The notes below the pieces were generated by a model. The model was given only the letters and a program-made list of their open reading frames with translations. It was not told where the DNA came from and made no database searches. From the NCBI RefSeq assembly GCF_003601925.1, contig NZ_QZWH01000046.1, positions 1-42,116 on the forward strand: a stretch of 42,116 nt of DNA, given 5' to 3'. The stretch's first letter is position 1, and every line of letters starts with the position of its first letter. The position numbers and the translations under genes are program-made. The DNA is from Buttiauxella izardii. Lineage in GTDB: Bacteria > Pseudomonadota > Gammaproteobacteria > Enterobacterales > Enterobacteriaceae. This document shows, one piece after another, positions 1-12,232 of the stretch.

Positions 1-20
1 GGGCGCATATGCGCCCTTTT
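1..20 (-). terminator. Probable cyoE transcription terminator (cut by window edge)
   Basis: A perfectly self-complementary 16-base palindrome occupies positions 1-16, with TTTT following on the plus strand and hence AAAA preceding it on the minus strand. It lies 18 bases after the cyoE stop codon. The expected minus-strand U-tract would fall outside the window, so the terminator call is an inference. Confidence 0.6.
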
Positions 21-34
21 AAGAGGTTCGCGAC

Positions 35-922
35 TTACCAGACGTAAGTCAGCAGATTCTGTGAGTTTGGTACCATGAAATCGACCGACATCATCACGCT
101 TAATGAAGTGATGGCAACGATAGAAAAGACGAACAGTTTGCGCGCCCAGACTTTATCGTCTTCCACTTTATATCCGCGTAATGCCATGCCTAACCACCAG
201 ACGCTCACTGCCGCAGCAACTACCAGATATTTGTATCCGGCGTAGCCACCCAGCGTCAGCATCAGTGTGGCAACAGCAAATGCGATGATATACAGCGTGA
301 TGTGGTTCTTAGCGACTGAAATCCCTTTAACCACCGGCAACACCGGAATGTTAGCCGCCTGGTAATCTTTAAAGCGGAAGATAGCAATCGCATAAGAATG
401 CGGCATCTGCCACAGGCTAAAGATAGCCAGCAGGATTAAAGCGCCAGTATCGAACTCACCGGTTACTGCACAGTAACCAATCACTGGCGGAGCGGCACCG
501 GACAGGCTGCCAATCAGCGTGCCGTAAACGGATTTGCGCTTCATGTACAGGCTATAAACGCCGACATAAACCACAAAGCCCATCACGCCTAACCACATCG
601 CCAGCGGGTTAGCACCAAACCACAGCAGCATGAAGCCAGCAATACCCAACAAGGTGGCGTATACCAGCGAGGTTTTCGGGGCAATCAGGCCTTTGACCAG
701 AACCCTGTTCTTAGTTCGCTCCATCTTGCGGTCGATATCGCGGTCAATGAAGTTGTTATAAACACAACCCGATGCCACGACCAACGACACCCCCACGAGG
801 GTGGAGACGAACAGGGAATAATCAATGCTGCCCTTTGAGGCCAGTAAAAATCCCCCAATGACAGAAATTAAATTGCCGAAAATAATTCCTGGTTTCGTTA
901 CTTGTAGGTATTGCTTAATCAT
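35..922 (-). CDS. cyoE: Protoheme IX farnesyltransferase (heme O synthase) CyoE
   Basis: CyoE transfers a farnesyl group from farnesyl diphosphate to protoheme IX, making the heme O needed by cytochrome bo3 oxidase. It is an inner-membrane UbiA-family prenyltransferase. The 295-residue product matches the family length and has many hydrophobic segments. The aspartate-rich motif NNFIDRDID is at residues 56-64, and the conserved FRFKDY segment lies in the second half. The open frame runs upstream to 1039, but that extension overlaps cyoD and is not conserved; the start at 922 gives the expected N-terminus [12 protein letters not shown]. It is the last gene of cyoABCDE, 11 bases after cyoD. Confidence 0.98.
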   Translation of the reverse strand: MIKQYLQVTKPGIIFGNLISVIGGFLLASKGSIDYSLFVSTLVGVSLVVASGCVYNNFIDRDIDRKMERTKNRVLVKGLIAPKTSLVYATLLGIAGFMLLWFGANPLAMWLGVMGFVVYVGVYSLYMKRKSVYGTLIGSLSGAAPPVIGYCAVTGEFDTGALILLAIFSLWQMPHSYAIAIFRFKDYQAANIPVLPVVKGISVAKNHITLYIIAFAVATLMLTLGGYAGYKYLVVAAAVSVWWLGMALRGYKVEDDKVWARKLFVFSIVAITSLSVMMSVDFMVPNSQNLLTYVW

Positions 923-933
923 AAATGCCGCTC

Positions 934-1262
934 TTAGTGAACCATCATGTTCTGGTTGAGGTTCCACATAATCCAGATAGAGCCGACCACCAGAATGGCA
1001 ATTATTAGCGCAGTAAAGGCAAAGGCCACCAGGTTCCAACGCTCCTCAGAAGAGGTGTTCATATGCAGGAAGCACACCAGGTGAACCAAAATCTGCACTA
1101 CCGCACTGACCAGTACCACGCCAAGAATCACAGCGTGGGAGGCAGTCCCTGTCATTACCATCCAGAACGGGATTGCCGTCAGGATGATCGACAGGATAAA
1201 ACCTGTCATGTAGGTTTTAACGCTACCGTGGTGGGCGCCAGCGTGTTCATTTGAATGGCTCA

Positions 1263-1263
<1 letters not shown>
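934..1263 (-). CDS. cyoD: Cytochrome bo3 ubiquinol oxidase subunit IV
   Basis: Small accessory subunit of the cytochrome bo3 quinol oxidase, thought to help assembly and CuB binding. The 109-residue product equals the E. coli length and begins [18 protein letters not shown], followed by three hydrophobic membrane segments. The start at 1263 is chosen over an upstream in-frame start because it gives the conserved N-terminus and forms a TAATG stop-start overlap with cyoC, typical of translational coupling. Subunit stoichiometry probably depends on this coupling. Confidence 0.98.
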
Positions 1264-4825
<3,562 letters not shown>

Positions 4826-5046
4826 TTAACGACCTCAATTCCTGGGAGCTCTATTGTCGTTTAAAGTGTGAAGGCATTTTACGGGAAGGTTACATTACTG
4901 TAAACATGAATGGCGTAGTGTCAGTGTGGTGTTACTGGGTTCTGCCGACAATGTCACATAGAATGCAACAAACTGTAAAATCTCGAGATAGGCCGCGGCC
5001 TGGCAAAGTTATAACGAAAACCTATGTTGCCATAAATAGTACAGGT

Positions 5047-5064
5047 AAATTGGTATAACCAATC
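5047..5064. promoter_or_regulatory. PdhR-type operator upstream of cyoA
   Basis: The sequence ATTGGT-ATA-ACCAAT at 5049-5063 is a perfect 6-base inverted repeat with a 3-base centre, flanked by AA on the left. It matches the known PdhR box form ATTGGTNNNACCAAT. PdhR, the pyruvate-sensing GntR repressor, is known to repress cyoABCDE in E. coli, so location and sequence agree. The site lies about 225 bases upstream of the cyoA start. Confidence 0.8.
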
Positions 5065-5071
5065 ATTTTGC

Positions 5072-5088
5072 TAAACATAAATTTAACA
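5072..5088 (-). promoter_or_regulatory. ArcA-like direct repeat upstream of cyoA
   Basis: On the minus strand the repeat reads TGTTAA-N5-TGTTTA, two half-sites with an 11-base period, as expected for ArcA boxes. A third TGTTAA lies at 5130-5135. ArcA repression of cyo under low oxygen is established in E. coli; binding here is inferred. The surrounding DNA is very AT-rich, which raises the chance of a coincidental match. Confidence 0.45.
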
Positions 5089-5299
5089 AATTAGCATCAA
5101 ATGATAAACGAATTGATCTACAAATTAATTTAACAAATAGCTGAATCGGTTAAAGGCAGGGTGGAAATAATTTCTCTGCTAATAATGTAAAAAAAAGAGC
5201 CTTGATTTCGGGAAATAATTCGTCACACGAATGTCTGCGTGTTAATTGAACAATATAATCACGCATCGAAACTTATTATTAATATTTATTTGGCGGTTT

Positions 5300-6775
5300 T
5301 TAGAACAGCGCTGTTTTTCGCAACGCCAGGTAATCAAGCAGCCCGCCAAACAAAATCCCACCAATGGCAAAAAGCGCACCCCATTCGAGGAACTGAATGT
5401 TGAACGCCCAGTTTGTCAGGCCGATGGCATTGGTAATCAACACAACGAGCCACACGGCGAGCAGCGCACAACCTAACATTAGCGCCCGTAAAGCAATGCG
5501 ATAGGCCGATGAAAATTCACTGCGTGGGATAAAACTATCGTTATTCTGCGTATATTCCAGCGTTGTTTTGCAAACTAACAACAGCAAAATGCCAGGAACC
5601 GCGGCTATTACTGAGAACAAGTAAAACGTCGGCCAGCCGTGGGCTTCAACAAACCAACCGGCGATGGGGCCGACATAAACTCGGCCGACAGCTGAAAGTG
5701 CTGAAAGCAGCGCAAACTGGGTCGCCGAAAAAGATTTATTACACAGCGTCATGAGTAACGCGACAAATGCCGCAGTGCCCATGCCACCGCATAGATTCTC
5801 GAAGAAAACGGCGGTTGCCATGCTGAACATATGCTTATCGGTGACGGATAAAATCCAGTAACCGGCGTTTGATACACCCTGCAAAACGCCAAAGATCAGC
5901 AATGCGCGGAACAATGACAAGCGCTGCATCAAAATGCCGCCGTACAGTGCGCCAATGATGGTGGCAATCAGCCCGAGGGTTTTATTCACCATACCGACTT
6001 CGCCCGCATCAAAACCGACGCCGCGAATTAAAAAGGTGGTTGTCAAACTCATGGCAAAAGCATCGCCAAGTTTGTACAACACAATCAGCAGCAGGATAAG
6101 CCAGGCATTATTGCGGCCAAAGAAATCACGCAGTGGGGCGACCACGGCTTGTTCAAGACTTCGCGGGACGGGAATCGCGTCAGTCGGTTCAGGCGCAAAC
6201 AACGTCGCGATGATACAAGGCAGCATTAATGCGGCCATCAGCCAGTACATTCCTTGCCAGCCGAGGTATCTGTCTGCAAGCCAAAGCGCTAAACCGCCGG
6301 AAACCAACATCGCCAGGCGATAACCTAACACGCTGATGGCGGCGCCTGTTCCACGCTCTTCAGCGGGAAGAACATCGGTTTTCCAGGCATCAAAAACGAT
6401 ATCTTGCGAAGCAGAGCAGAAAGCGATGATCACTGCCAGCGCTGCCATCCAGCGCAGTTGCGAACCGGGTTCGAGAAAACCCATGCCTGCAATAGCAATC
6501 AACAGCAGAATTTGAGTGATCAACAGCCAACCACGACGACGCCCCAAAAGCGGCGGCGTGTATCTGTCCATTATCGGCGACCACAGGAACTTAAACACGT
6601 AGGCCTGCCCGACGAGCGAGAAGAAACCAATGGTTTTAAGATCGATATTCTCAACCGTCATCCATGCCTGGAGCGTGCCGGATGTGAGGGCGAGAGGGAG
6701 GCCGGAGGCAAAGCCTAAAATCAAAAGAATGGCTGATTTAGGTTGCTGGAAGAGACGTAGATAGTGGTTGGGCAT
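5300..6775 (-). CDS. ampG: Muropeptide MFS permease AmpG
   Basis: AmpG imports anhydro-muropeptides (GlcNAc-anhydroMurNAc and its peptides) from periplasm to cytoplasm during peptidoglycan recycling. In species with AmpR-controlled ampC it supplies the signal for beta-lactamase induction. The 491-residue product equals the E. coli length and is hydrophobic throughout, consistent with an MFS fold with extra segments. The N-terminus (YLRLFQQPKSAILLILGFAS) and the DRYTPP and SQDIVFDAWKTD segments are those of AmpG. It follows yajG on the same strand after 48 bases and is probably cotranscribed with it. Confidence 0.97.
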   Translation of the reverse strand: MPNHYLRLFQQPKSAILLILGFASGLPLALTSGTLQAWMTVENIDLKTIGFFSLVGQAYVFKFLWSPIMDRYTPPLLGRRRGWLLITQILLLIAIAGMGFLEPGSQLRWMAALAVIIAFCSASQDIVFDAWKTDVLPAEERGTGAAISVLGYRLAMLVSGGLALWLADRYLGWQGMYWLMAALMLPCIIATLFAPEPTDAIPVPRSLEQAVVAPLRDFFGRNNAWLILLLIVLYKLGDAFAMSLTTTFLIRGVGFDAGEVGMVNKTLGLIATIIGALYGGILMQRLSLFRALLIFGVLQGVSNAGYWILSVTDKHMFSMATAVFFENLCGGMGTAAFVALLMTLCNKSFSATQFALLSALSAVGRVYVGPIAGWFVEAHGWPTFYLFSVIAAVPGILLLLVCKTTLEYTQNNDSFIPRSEFSSAYRIALRALMLGCALLAVWLVVLITNAIGLTNWAFNIQFLEWGALFAIGGILFGGLLDYLALRKTALF

Positions 6776-6789
6776 ACTTTGCTCTACAG

Positions 6790-6812
6790 CCAGCCCGCAT
6801 GACGCGGGCTGG
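6790..6812. repeat. 9-bp-stem hairpin between yajG and ampG
   Basis: CCAGCCCGC at 6790-6798 pairs with GCGGGCTGG at 6804-6812 around a 5-base loop. There is no U-tract on either side, so this is more likely an mRNA-stabilising or partial-attenuation hairpin than a full terminator. Confidence 0.6.
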
Positions 6813-6823
6813 TGGGGTATTGA

Positions 6824-7402
6824 TTAACGAGCGTTCTGCTTAATAAAGTCGTGAACGCTGGTGTCCTGAGCCATATCAGCAATGGTATCAGTCAGCACGG
6901 AGTTAACCGCGTTGGCGATATTCTTGTTGGTGGCCTGGAACGCACCTTCTACGTTGTAGCTAGAACGGTAGTTCTTGGTCATCTTGTTGCCATTTTTCGC
7001 CGTCGCGATAATCACGATGTCAGCTTTAGTGGCGATGTTGTAGCGCACGCTGCCCTGAGACACGTCGGCATACAACTGATTCACGATGATTTGCAGATCA
7101 ACCGGGCTGTTCGGTCCAATCATATAACCACGAGCAGTCATCTGTTTTTCCAGCACTTCTTGCAGCAAGAAGCGCAGGTCACGAGATGGAGTCAGGGTAA
7201 CCAGTTGGTTATCACGAGTGACTTTAGCCAGCGCCTGGTCTTTACGTTGATCAGCACCGTTGATGCTAACCGTTACGCCCATCAGGCCTGGATCTTGCTG
7301 TGGCAAGCTGATAGTTGGAGAAACATCAATGGTGGTTGGTGGTGTTGCACAGCTGGCCAGCATAAATACGGCGACCAACGGGAATAATAATTTTTTTAAC
7401 AT
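6824..7402 (-). CDS. yajG: Uncharacterised lipoprotein YajG
   Basis: YajG is a conserved enterobacterial outer-membrane lipoprotein of unknown molecular role. The 192-residue product equals the E. coli length. A short signal sequence ends in the lipobox LASC, with the acylated cysteine at residue 18. The rest forms the conserved YajG domain. It precedes ampG on the same strand, a fixed pairing in enterobacteria that hints at a cell-envelope role, although this is not shown by the sequence. Confidence 0.95.
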   Translation of the reverse strand: MLKKLLFPLVAVFMLASCATPPTTIDVSPTISLPQQDPGLMGVTVSINGADQRKDQALAKVTRDNQLVTLTPSRDLRFLLQEVLEKQMTARGYMIGPNSPVDLQIIVNQLYADVSQGSVRYNIATKADIVIIATAKNGNKMTKNYRSSYNVEGAFQATNKNIANAVNSVLTDTIADMAQDTSVHDFIKQNAR

Positions 7403-7708
7403 GTTCGCTATCTCAATGTACTCAAGGGGCAGGCAGATAAAAAATCACGCCATCATAACACTGCGTTTGCCCAGTGGAAGTAGTTAACGCACGTAATTTC
7501 ATCGCGTTGCGCTTTTTCTGAGCGGTTGCAAAGCTATCTGACCACTTTGCCCTCGATTAGTGCCGTAATCACATTAAGCTACAGGGGCTTGGCTAAGAAA
7601 ATAGGACGAAAGCTAAATAATTGTTGAAATTCCGTTATTAAAACGGCTAAAAGCGGCTAACATTTAAAGGGATGAGTGGCATCTCTACGTAGTCTGAGGA
7701 GAAAGTTC
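7403..7708. promoter_or_regulatory. Divergent yajG-bolA intergenic region
   Basis: This 306-base gap separates the divergent yajG and bolA genes. It holds the bolA promoter listed separately and must hold the yajG promoter on the other strand, but I could not find a convincing -35/-10 pair for yajG. No small gene or long inverted repeat was seen. Confidence 0.6.
7654..7663 (+). promoter_or_regulatory. Candidate sigma-S-type -10 of bolA
   Basis: CGGCTAACATT, 46 bases before the bolA start, resembles the gearbox/sigma-S -10 region of the E. coli bolA1 promoter. There is no good -35, as expected for that class. A second copy of CGGCTAA lies just upstream at 7644-7650. Confidence 0.5.
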
Positions 7709-8026
7709 ATGATGATGCGCGAGCAAATAGAATCAAAATTAAGGGCAGCGTTTGAACCCGTGTTCCTGGAAGTCGTGGATGAAAGCTATCGTCACAATGT
7801 CCCGGCGGGTTCAGAGAGTCATTTTAAAGTGGTTCTGGTCAGTGACCGTTTTGCGGGTGAGCGTTTCTTAAATCGTCATCGTATGATTTACGGTACTTTA
7901 AGTGCGGAACTCTCTACCACAGTACATGCGCTGGCTCTGCACACCTACACCATCAAGGAATGGGAAGGGTTGCAGGATACGATTTTCGCCTCTCCACCGT
8001 GTCGCGGAGCAGGTTCAATCGCCTGA
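7709..8026 (+). CDS. bolA: Stationary-phase morphology regulator BolA
   Basis: BolA is a small stress-induced regulator of cell shape, cell-wall genes and biofilm formation. Family members also bind monothiol glutaredoxins through a shared Fe-S cluster. The 105 residues match E. coli nearly throughout, including the SHFKVVLVS core, [10 protein letters not shown] and the [13 protein letters not shown] segment. The open frame extends to 7676, but the start at 7709 gives the conserved N-terminus and has GAGGAG seven bases upstream. It is monocistronic, with a terminator after it. Confidence 0.97.
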   Translation: MMMREQIESKLRAAFEPVFLEVVDESYRHNVPAGSESHFKVVLVSDRFAGERFLNRHRMIYGTLSAELSTTVHALALHTYTIKEWEGLQDTIFASPPCRGAGSIA

Positions 8027-8096
8027 AGTTAACGTTCAGGCTTGCAACTAAGGGAACTTTTCCTTTATGTTGCGGTATATGAATTGTGTTTTACAT

Positions 8097-8120
8097 AACG
8101 GCCTGCGGGCCGTTTTGTTT
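8097..8120 (+). terminator. Rho-independent terminator of bolA
   Basis: AACGGCC at 8097-8103 and GGCCGTT at 8108-8114 form a 7-bp stem with a TGCG tetraloop, followed directly by TTGTTTTG. It lies 70 bases after the bolA stop. Confidence 0.8.
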
Positions 8121-8208
8121 TGTCTGAAATAGCCCTTGATGTACCAGGGCTTGGGCAATAAATCCAAAAGAACTGTGAAAAGGGCCGCAGCAACTCTATG
8201 TTGCCGTT

Positions 8209-8238
8209 CTCGACTCACCTTGGTGATGCCGCTATAAT
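8209..8238 (+). promoter_or_regulatory. tig promoter
   Basis: A perfect TATAAT lies at 8233-8238, with a weak -35 TCGACT at 8209-8214 and an 18-base spacer. Transcription would start near 8245, giving a leader of about 138 bases before tig. Confidence 0.7.
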
Positions 8239-8258
8239 GCTGCGTCTTATTTTTCGGA

Positions 8259-8312
8259 ATGCCTTCGGGACGATTCTGACGACAGGGAATGTGATTCTGA
8301 TTCAGAAGGCAT
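8259..8312 (+). repeat. Inverted and direct repeats in the tig leader
   Basis: ATGCCTTC at 8259-8266 is the exact reverse complement of GAAGGCAT at 8305-8312. Inside this loop GATTCTGA occurs twice, at 8272-8279 and 8293-8300. The leader mRNA can therefore fold into a long-range stem enclosing a direct repeat. Function is unknown. Confidence 0.5.
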
Positions 8313-8373
8313 CCCGGTTCTGCGGAGTGCAAACGAGCACTTCCAGAGTTGACCGAGCACTGTGATTTTTTGA

Positions 8374-9681
<1,308 letters not shown>

Positions 9682-9721
9682 GCATAATTTTTGGCATCAT
9701 CGCCAAAATATTGCTGCATCA

Positions 9722-9753
9722 AGCCCGTCACCCAATGGTGGCGGGCTTTTTTT
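9722..9753 (+). terminator. Rho-independent terminator of tig
   Basis: AGCCCGTCACC pairs with GGTGGCGGGCT (one G-T wobble) around CAAT at 9722-9747, followed by six T residues. It lies 40 bases after the tig stop and separates tig from clpP. Confidence 0.92.
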
Positions 9754-9825
9754 ATCAGTGACTCCCTGAAAACACATCAATAAAACGCAGTTTCAGGGTT
9801 AGCGTAACAAGAAAAGGTTGTTATG

Positions 9826-9856
9826 CTTGAAACAGGGTAAGCTCATCCCCATAAAT
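9826..9856 (+). promoter_or_regulatory. Sigma-32 heat-shock promoter of clpP
   Basis: CTTGAAA at 9826-9832 and CCCCATAAAT at 9847-9856 are separated by 14 bases. This is an excellent match to the sigma-32 consensus CTTGAAA-N13-15-CCCCATNT. Heat-shock control of clpP is established in E. coli. Confidence 0.88.
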
Positions 9857-9911
9857 ACGGGTATGGCTAGAAAACAGAACCCCTGACTGATAATCCGTCC
9901 ATTTAAGGTTG

Positions 9912-9966
9912 GAGACGCAAGGAGCTTCGTCTTCTTTTAAGGAGCGTAGTCTTCTTTTATCGTCTC
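9912..9966 (+). repeat. 20-bp tandem repeat in the clpP leader, bracketed by an inverted repeat
   Basis: Two adjacent 20-base copies at 9919-9938 and 9939-9958 differ at only two positions; each begins AAGGAGC and ends GTCTTCTTTT. They are bracketed by GAGACG (9912-9917) and CGTCTC (9961-9966), a perfect 6-bp inverted repeat. Each copy begins with an AAGGAG Shine-Dalgarno-like motif, yet no nearby start codon is correctly placed. The element ends 53 bases before the clpP start. Confidence 0.85.
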
Positions 9967-10019
9967 AAGTAGAATCAGTGCAGCAGGTATCGAAGGCTCA
10001 ATTATTCCAGGAGACGGAA

Positions 10020-10643
10020 ATGTCATACAGTGGCGAAAGAGATCAATTTGCACCCCATATGGCCCTGGTGCCGATGGTTGTTGAACAGACATCGCGTGGC
10101 GAGCGTTCATACGATATCTATTCCCGCCTGCTCAAGGAACGTGTCATCTTTATGACGGGCCAGGTCGAAGACCACATGGCTAACCTTATCGTAGCGCAGA
10201 TGCTGTTCCTGGAAGCAGAGAACCCAGAAAAAGACATCTATCTCTATATCAACTCACCAGGTGGCGTCATTACTGCTGGGATGTCTATCTACGATACGAT
10301 GCAATTTATCAAACCGGATGTCAGCACCATCTGTATGGGCCAGGCCTGTTCTATGGGCGCTTTCCTGCTGACCGCTGGTGCTAAAGGTAAGCGTTTCTGC
10401 TTGCCGAACTCACGAGTCATGATTCACCAGCCGCTGGGTGGCTATCAGGGGCAGGCAACGGATATCGAAATCCATGCTCGCGAAATCCTGAAAGTGAAAG
10501 CTCGTATGAACGAACTCATGGCGCAACACACGGGCAAATCTCTTGAAGAAATCGAGAGAGACACAGAGCGTGACCGTTTCCTCGCAGCAAACGAGGCGGT
10601 AGAGTACGGCTTAGTTGACTCAATCCTGACTCACCGTAGCTAA
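10020..10643 (+). CDS. clpP: ATP-dependent Clp protease proteolytic subunit
   Basis: ClpP is the serine protease chamber, a double heptamer, that degrades substrates unfolded by ClpX or ClpA. The 207 residues equal the E. coli length. The catalytic triad is visible: Ser111 in GQACSMG, His136 in SRVMIHQP and Asp185. The propeptide cleavage region (APHMALVP, residues 11-18) is intact. The residue before the nucleophile is Cys, where E. coli has Ala. The frame is open from a TTG at 9909, but the ATG at 10020 gives the conserved MSYSGERD start. It precedes clpX and has a sigma-32 promoter. Confidence 0.98.
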   Translation: MSYSGERDQFAPHMALVPMVVEQTSRGERSYDIYSRLLKERVIFMTGQVEDHMANLIVAQMLFLEAENPEKDIYLYINSPGGVITAGMSIYDTMQFIKPDVSTICMGQACSMGAFLLTAGAKGKRFCLPNSRVMIHQPLGGYQGQATDIEIHAREILKVKARMNELMAQHTGKSLEEIERDTERDRFLAANEAVEYGLVDSILTHRS

Positions 10644-10656
10644 TGCCCGATAACAG

Positions 10657-10749
10657 TGAGCCGTATACTATAGTTACAGTAGCGGCTCATAGTGCGCTTA
10701 CGATTGGCTGCGCCGTAGAATGGCACTTGCGCCGTCCTGTATGGCGCAA
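10657..10749 (+). repeat. Two hairpins in the clpP-clpX intergenic region
   Basis: TGAGCCG (10657-10663) pairs with CGGCTCA (10683-10689), and TTGCGCC (10727-10733) pairs with GGCGCAA (10743-10749). Neither is followed by a U-tract. They could tune read-through, mRNA processing or clpX translation; the second lies just before the clpX ribosome site AGAGG (10761-10765). Confidence 0.5.
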
Positions 10750-10773
10750 AGAAACAGAAAAGAGGTTTTACCG

Positions 10774-12048
10774 ATGACAGATAAGCGCAAAGACGGTTCA
10801 GGCAAACTGCTTTACTGCTCTTTTTGCGGCAAAAGCCAGCATGAAGTGCGTAAACTGATTGCCGGGCCGTCAGTGTATATCTGCGATGAGTGTGTCGACT
10901 TATGTAACGACATTATTCGCGAAGAGATTAAAGAGGTCGCACCGCACCGCGAGCGTAGTGCGCTGCCGACTCCGCATGAAATCCGTCACCATCTCGATGA
11001 CTACGTTATCGGTCAGGAACAGGCTAAAAAAGTCCTGGCGGTTGCGGTTTACAACCACTACAAACGTCTGCGTAACGGCGACAGCACCAACGGTATCGAA
11101 CTGGGCAAAAGTAACATTCTGCTCATCGGGCCGACCGGTAGCGGGAAAACCCTGCTGGCTGAAACCCTGGCGCGTTTGCTGGATGTTCCATTCACCATGG
11201 CTGATGCCACAACGTTGACCGAAGCGGGTTACGTGGGTGAAGACGTTGAAAACATCATCCAGAAACTGCTGCAAAAATGTGATTACGATGTGCAGAAAGC
11301 ACAGCGCGGCATCGTTTATATCGATGAGATCGACAAAATCTCCCGCAAATCTGATAACCCGTCCATCACCCGTGATGTGTCTGGTGAAGGTGTGCAGCAG
11401 GCGTTGTTGAAACTTATTGAAGGCACGGTTGCAGCGGTTCCGCCTCAGGGCGGGCGCAAGCATCCACAGCAAGAATTCTTGCAGGTTGATACCTCTAAGA
11501 TTCTGTTCATCTGTGGCGGTGCATTTGCGGGTCTCGACAAAGTTATCGCTAACCGTGTTGAAACCGGTTCGGGCATCGGCTTTGGTGCAACGGTAAAAGG
11601 TAAATCTCAGAAGGCAACCGAAGGGCAGTTATTGGGCCAGGTCGAGCCAGAAGATTTGATCAAGTTTGGTCTGATCCCTGAGTTTATCGGTCGTCTGCCA
11701 GTGGTTGCGACGCTGACCGAACTGAGCGAAGAAGCGCTGATTCAAATCTTGAAAGAGCCGAAAAACGCCCTGACCAAGCAATACCAGGCGTTGTTCAATC
11801 TGGAAGGTGTGGATCTGGAATTCCGCGACGAAGCGCTGGATGCTATTGCCAAGAAAGCAATGGCACGTAAAACCGGTGCTCGTGGTCTGCGTTCCATCGT
11901 TGAAGGCGCATTGCTCGATACCATGTACGACCTTCCATCCATGGAAGATGTCGAGAAAGTGGTGATTGACGAGTCTGTGATCGACGGTCAAAGCAAACCA
12001 TTATTAATTTATGGCAAGCCGGAAGAGCTACAAGCATCCGGTGAATAA
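10774..12048 (+). CDS. clpX: ClpXP protease ATPase and specificity subunit ClpX
   Basis: ClpX is an AAA+ unfoldase that recognises tagged proteins, such as ssrA-tagged chains, and feeds them to ClpP. The 424 residues equal the E. coli length. The N-terminal zinc domain has Cys15, Cys18, Cys37 and Cys40. Walker A GPTGSGKT is at 119-126, the pore loop GYVGED at 152-157, Walker B VYIDEIDK at 181-188, and the ClpP-docking IGF tripeptide at 268-270. The upstream frame extension to 10720 is rejected because MTDKRKDG is the conserved N-terminus and AGAGG precedes it. It lies 130 bases after clpP. Confidence 0.99.
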   Translation: MTDKRKDGSGKLLYCSFCGKSQHEVRKLIAGPSVYICDECVDLCNDIIREEIKEVAPHRERSALPTPHEIRHHLDDYVIGQEQAKKVLAVAVYNHYKRLRNGDSTNGIELGKSNILLIGPTGSGKTLLAETLARLLDVPFTMADATTLTEAGYVGEDVENIIQKLLQKCDYDVQKAQRGIVYIDEIDKISRKSDNPSITRDVSGEGVQQALLKLIEGTVAAVPPQGGRKHPQQEFLQVDTSKILFICGGAFAGLDKVIANRVETGSGIGFGATVKGKSQKATEGQLLGQVEPEDLIKFGLIPEFIGRLPVVATLTELSEEALIQILKEPKNALTKQYQALFNLEGVDLEFRDEALDAIAKKAMARKTGARGLRSIVEGALLDTMYDLPSMEDVEKVVIDESVIDGQSKPLLIYGKPEELQASGE

Positions 12049-12077
12049 TTCGCCAAAATAACCAGTCAGTTAGTATT

Positions 12078-12110
12078 AAAAGGGGGATTTATATCCCCCT
12101 TTTGCTTTTC
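12078..12110 (+). terminator. Rho-independent terminator of clpX
   Basis: AAAAGGGGGA at 12078-12087 pairs with TCCCCCTTTT at 12094-12103 around a 6-base loop, then TGCTTTTC. It lies 30 bases after the clpX stop. Confidence 0.9.
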
Positions 12111-12122
12111 CTTCATTCCTGC

Positions 12123-12151
12123 CATTGAATGTGCGGGAAACATCCCAATAT
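12123..12151 (+). promoter_or_regulatory. Heat-shock (sigma-32-like) promoter of lon
   Basis: CATTGAAT at 12123-12130 and ATCCCAATATA ending at 12152 resemble the known E. coli lon heat-shock promoter, with a 13-base gap between TTGAAT and CCCAAT. The -10 element has CCCAAT where the consensus has CCCCAT, so it may be weaker. Confidence 0.7.
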
Positions 12152-12232
12152 ACTGACTTACTTGTTGGTGATGCCAAAAGAGCGAGAGGCATCGCCCCAT
12201 CACCAGGCGGACCTTAACTAAGAGAGAGCTCT

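Larger units (their letters stand above)
4826..5299 (-). promoter_or_regulatory. cyo operon control region (AT-rich gene-free gap)
   Basis: This 474-base gap separates the ampG stop from the cyoA start, both on the minus strand. No plausible gene is present. It is AT-rich and contains the PdhR-type palindrome and ArcA-like repeat listed separately. A possible minus-strand -10 (TATAAC, 5013 to 5008) lies between these sites and cyoA but lacks a good -35. A small inverted repeat, ATTCGT-CAC-ACGAAT, at 5218-5232 lies after the ampG stop; it has no adjacent U-tract, so I do not call it a terminator. Confidence 0.7.

Noticed and set aside
5188-5232. Possible ampG terminator
   Set aside because: The small hairpin at 5218-5232 is separated by about 20 bases from the A-run at 5188-5198 (U-tract on the minus strand), and no stem abuts the run.
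8048-8332. 94-codon open frame on the minus strand in the bolA-tig gap
   Set aside because: It runs across the bolA terminator and the tig promoter, has no ribosome site and resembles no known protein.
9909-10019. 37-codon in-frame N-terminal extension of ClpP from TTG 9909
   Set aside because: It contains the tandem-repeat leader, is absent from known ClpP proteins, and the conserved N-terminus starts at 10020.
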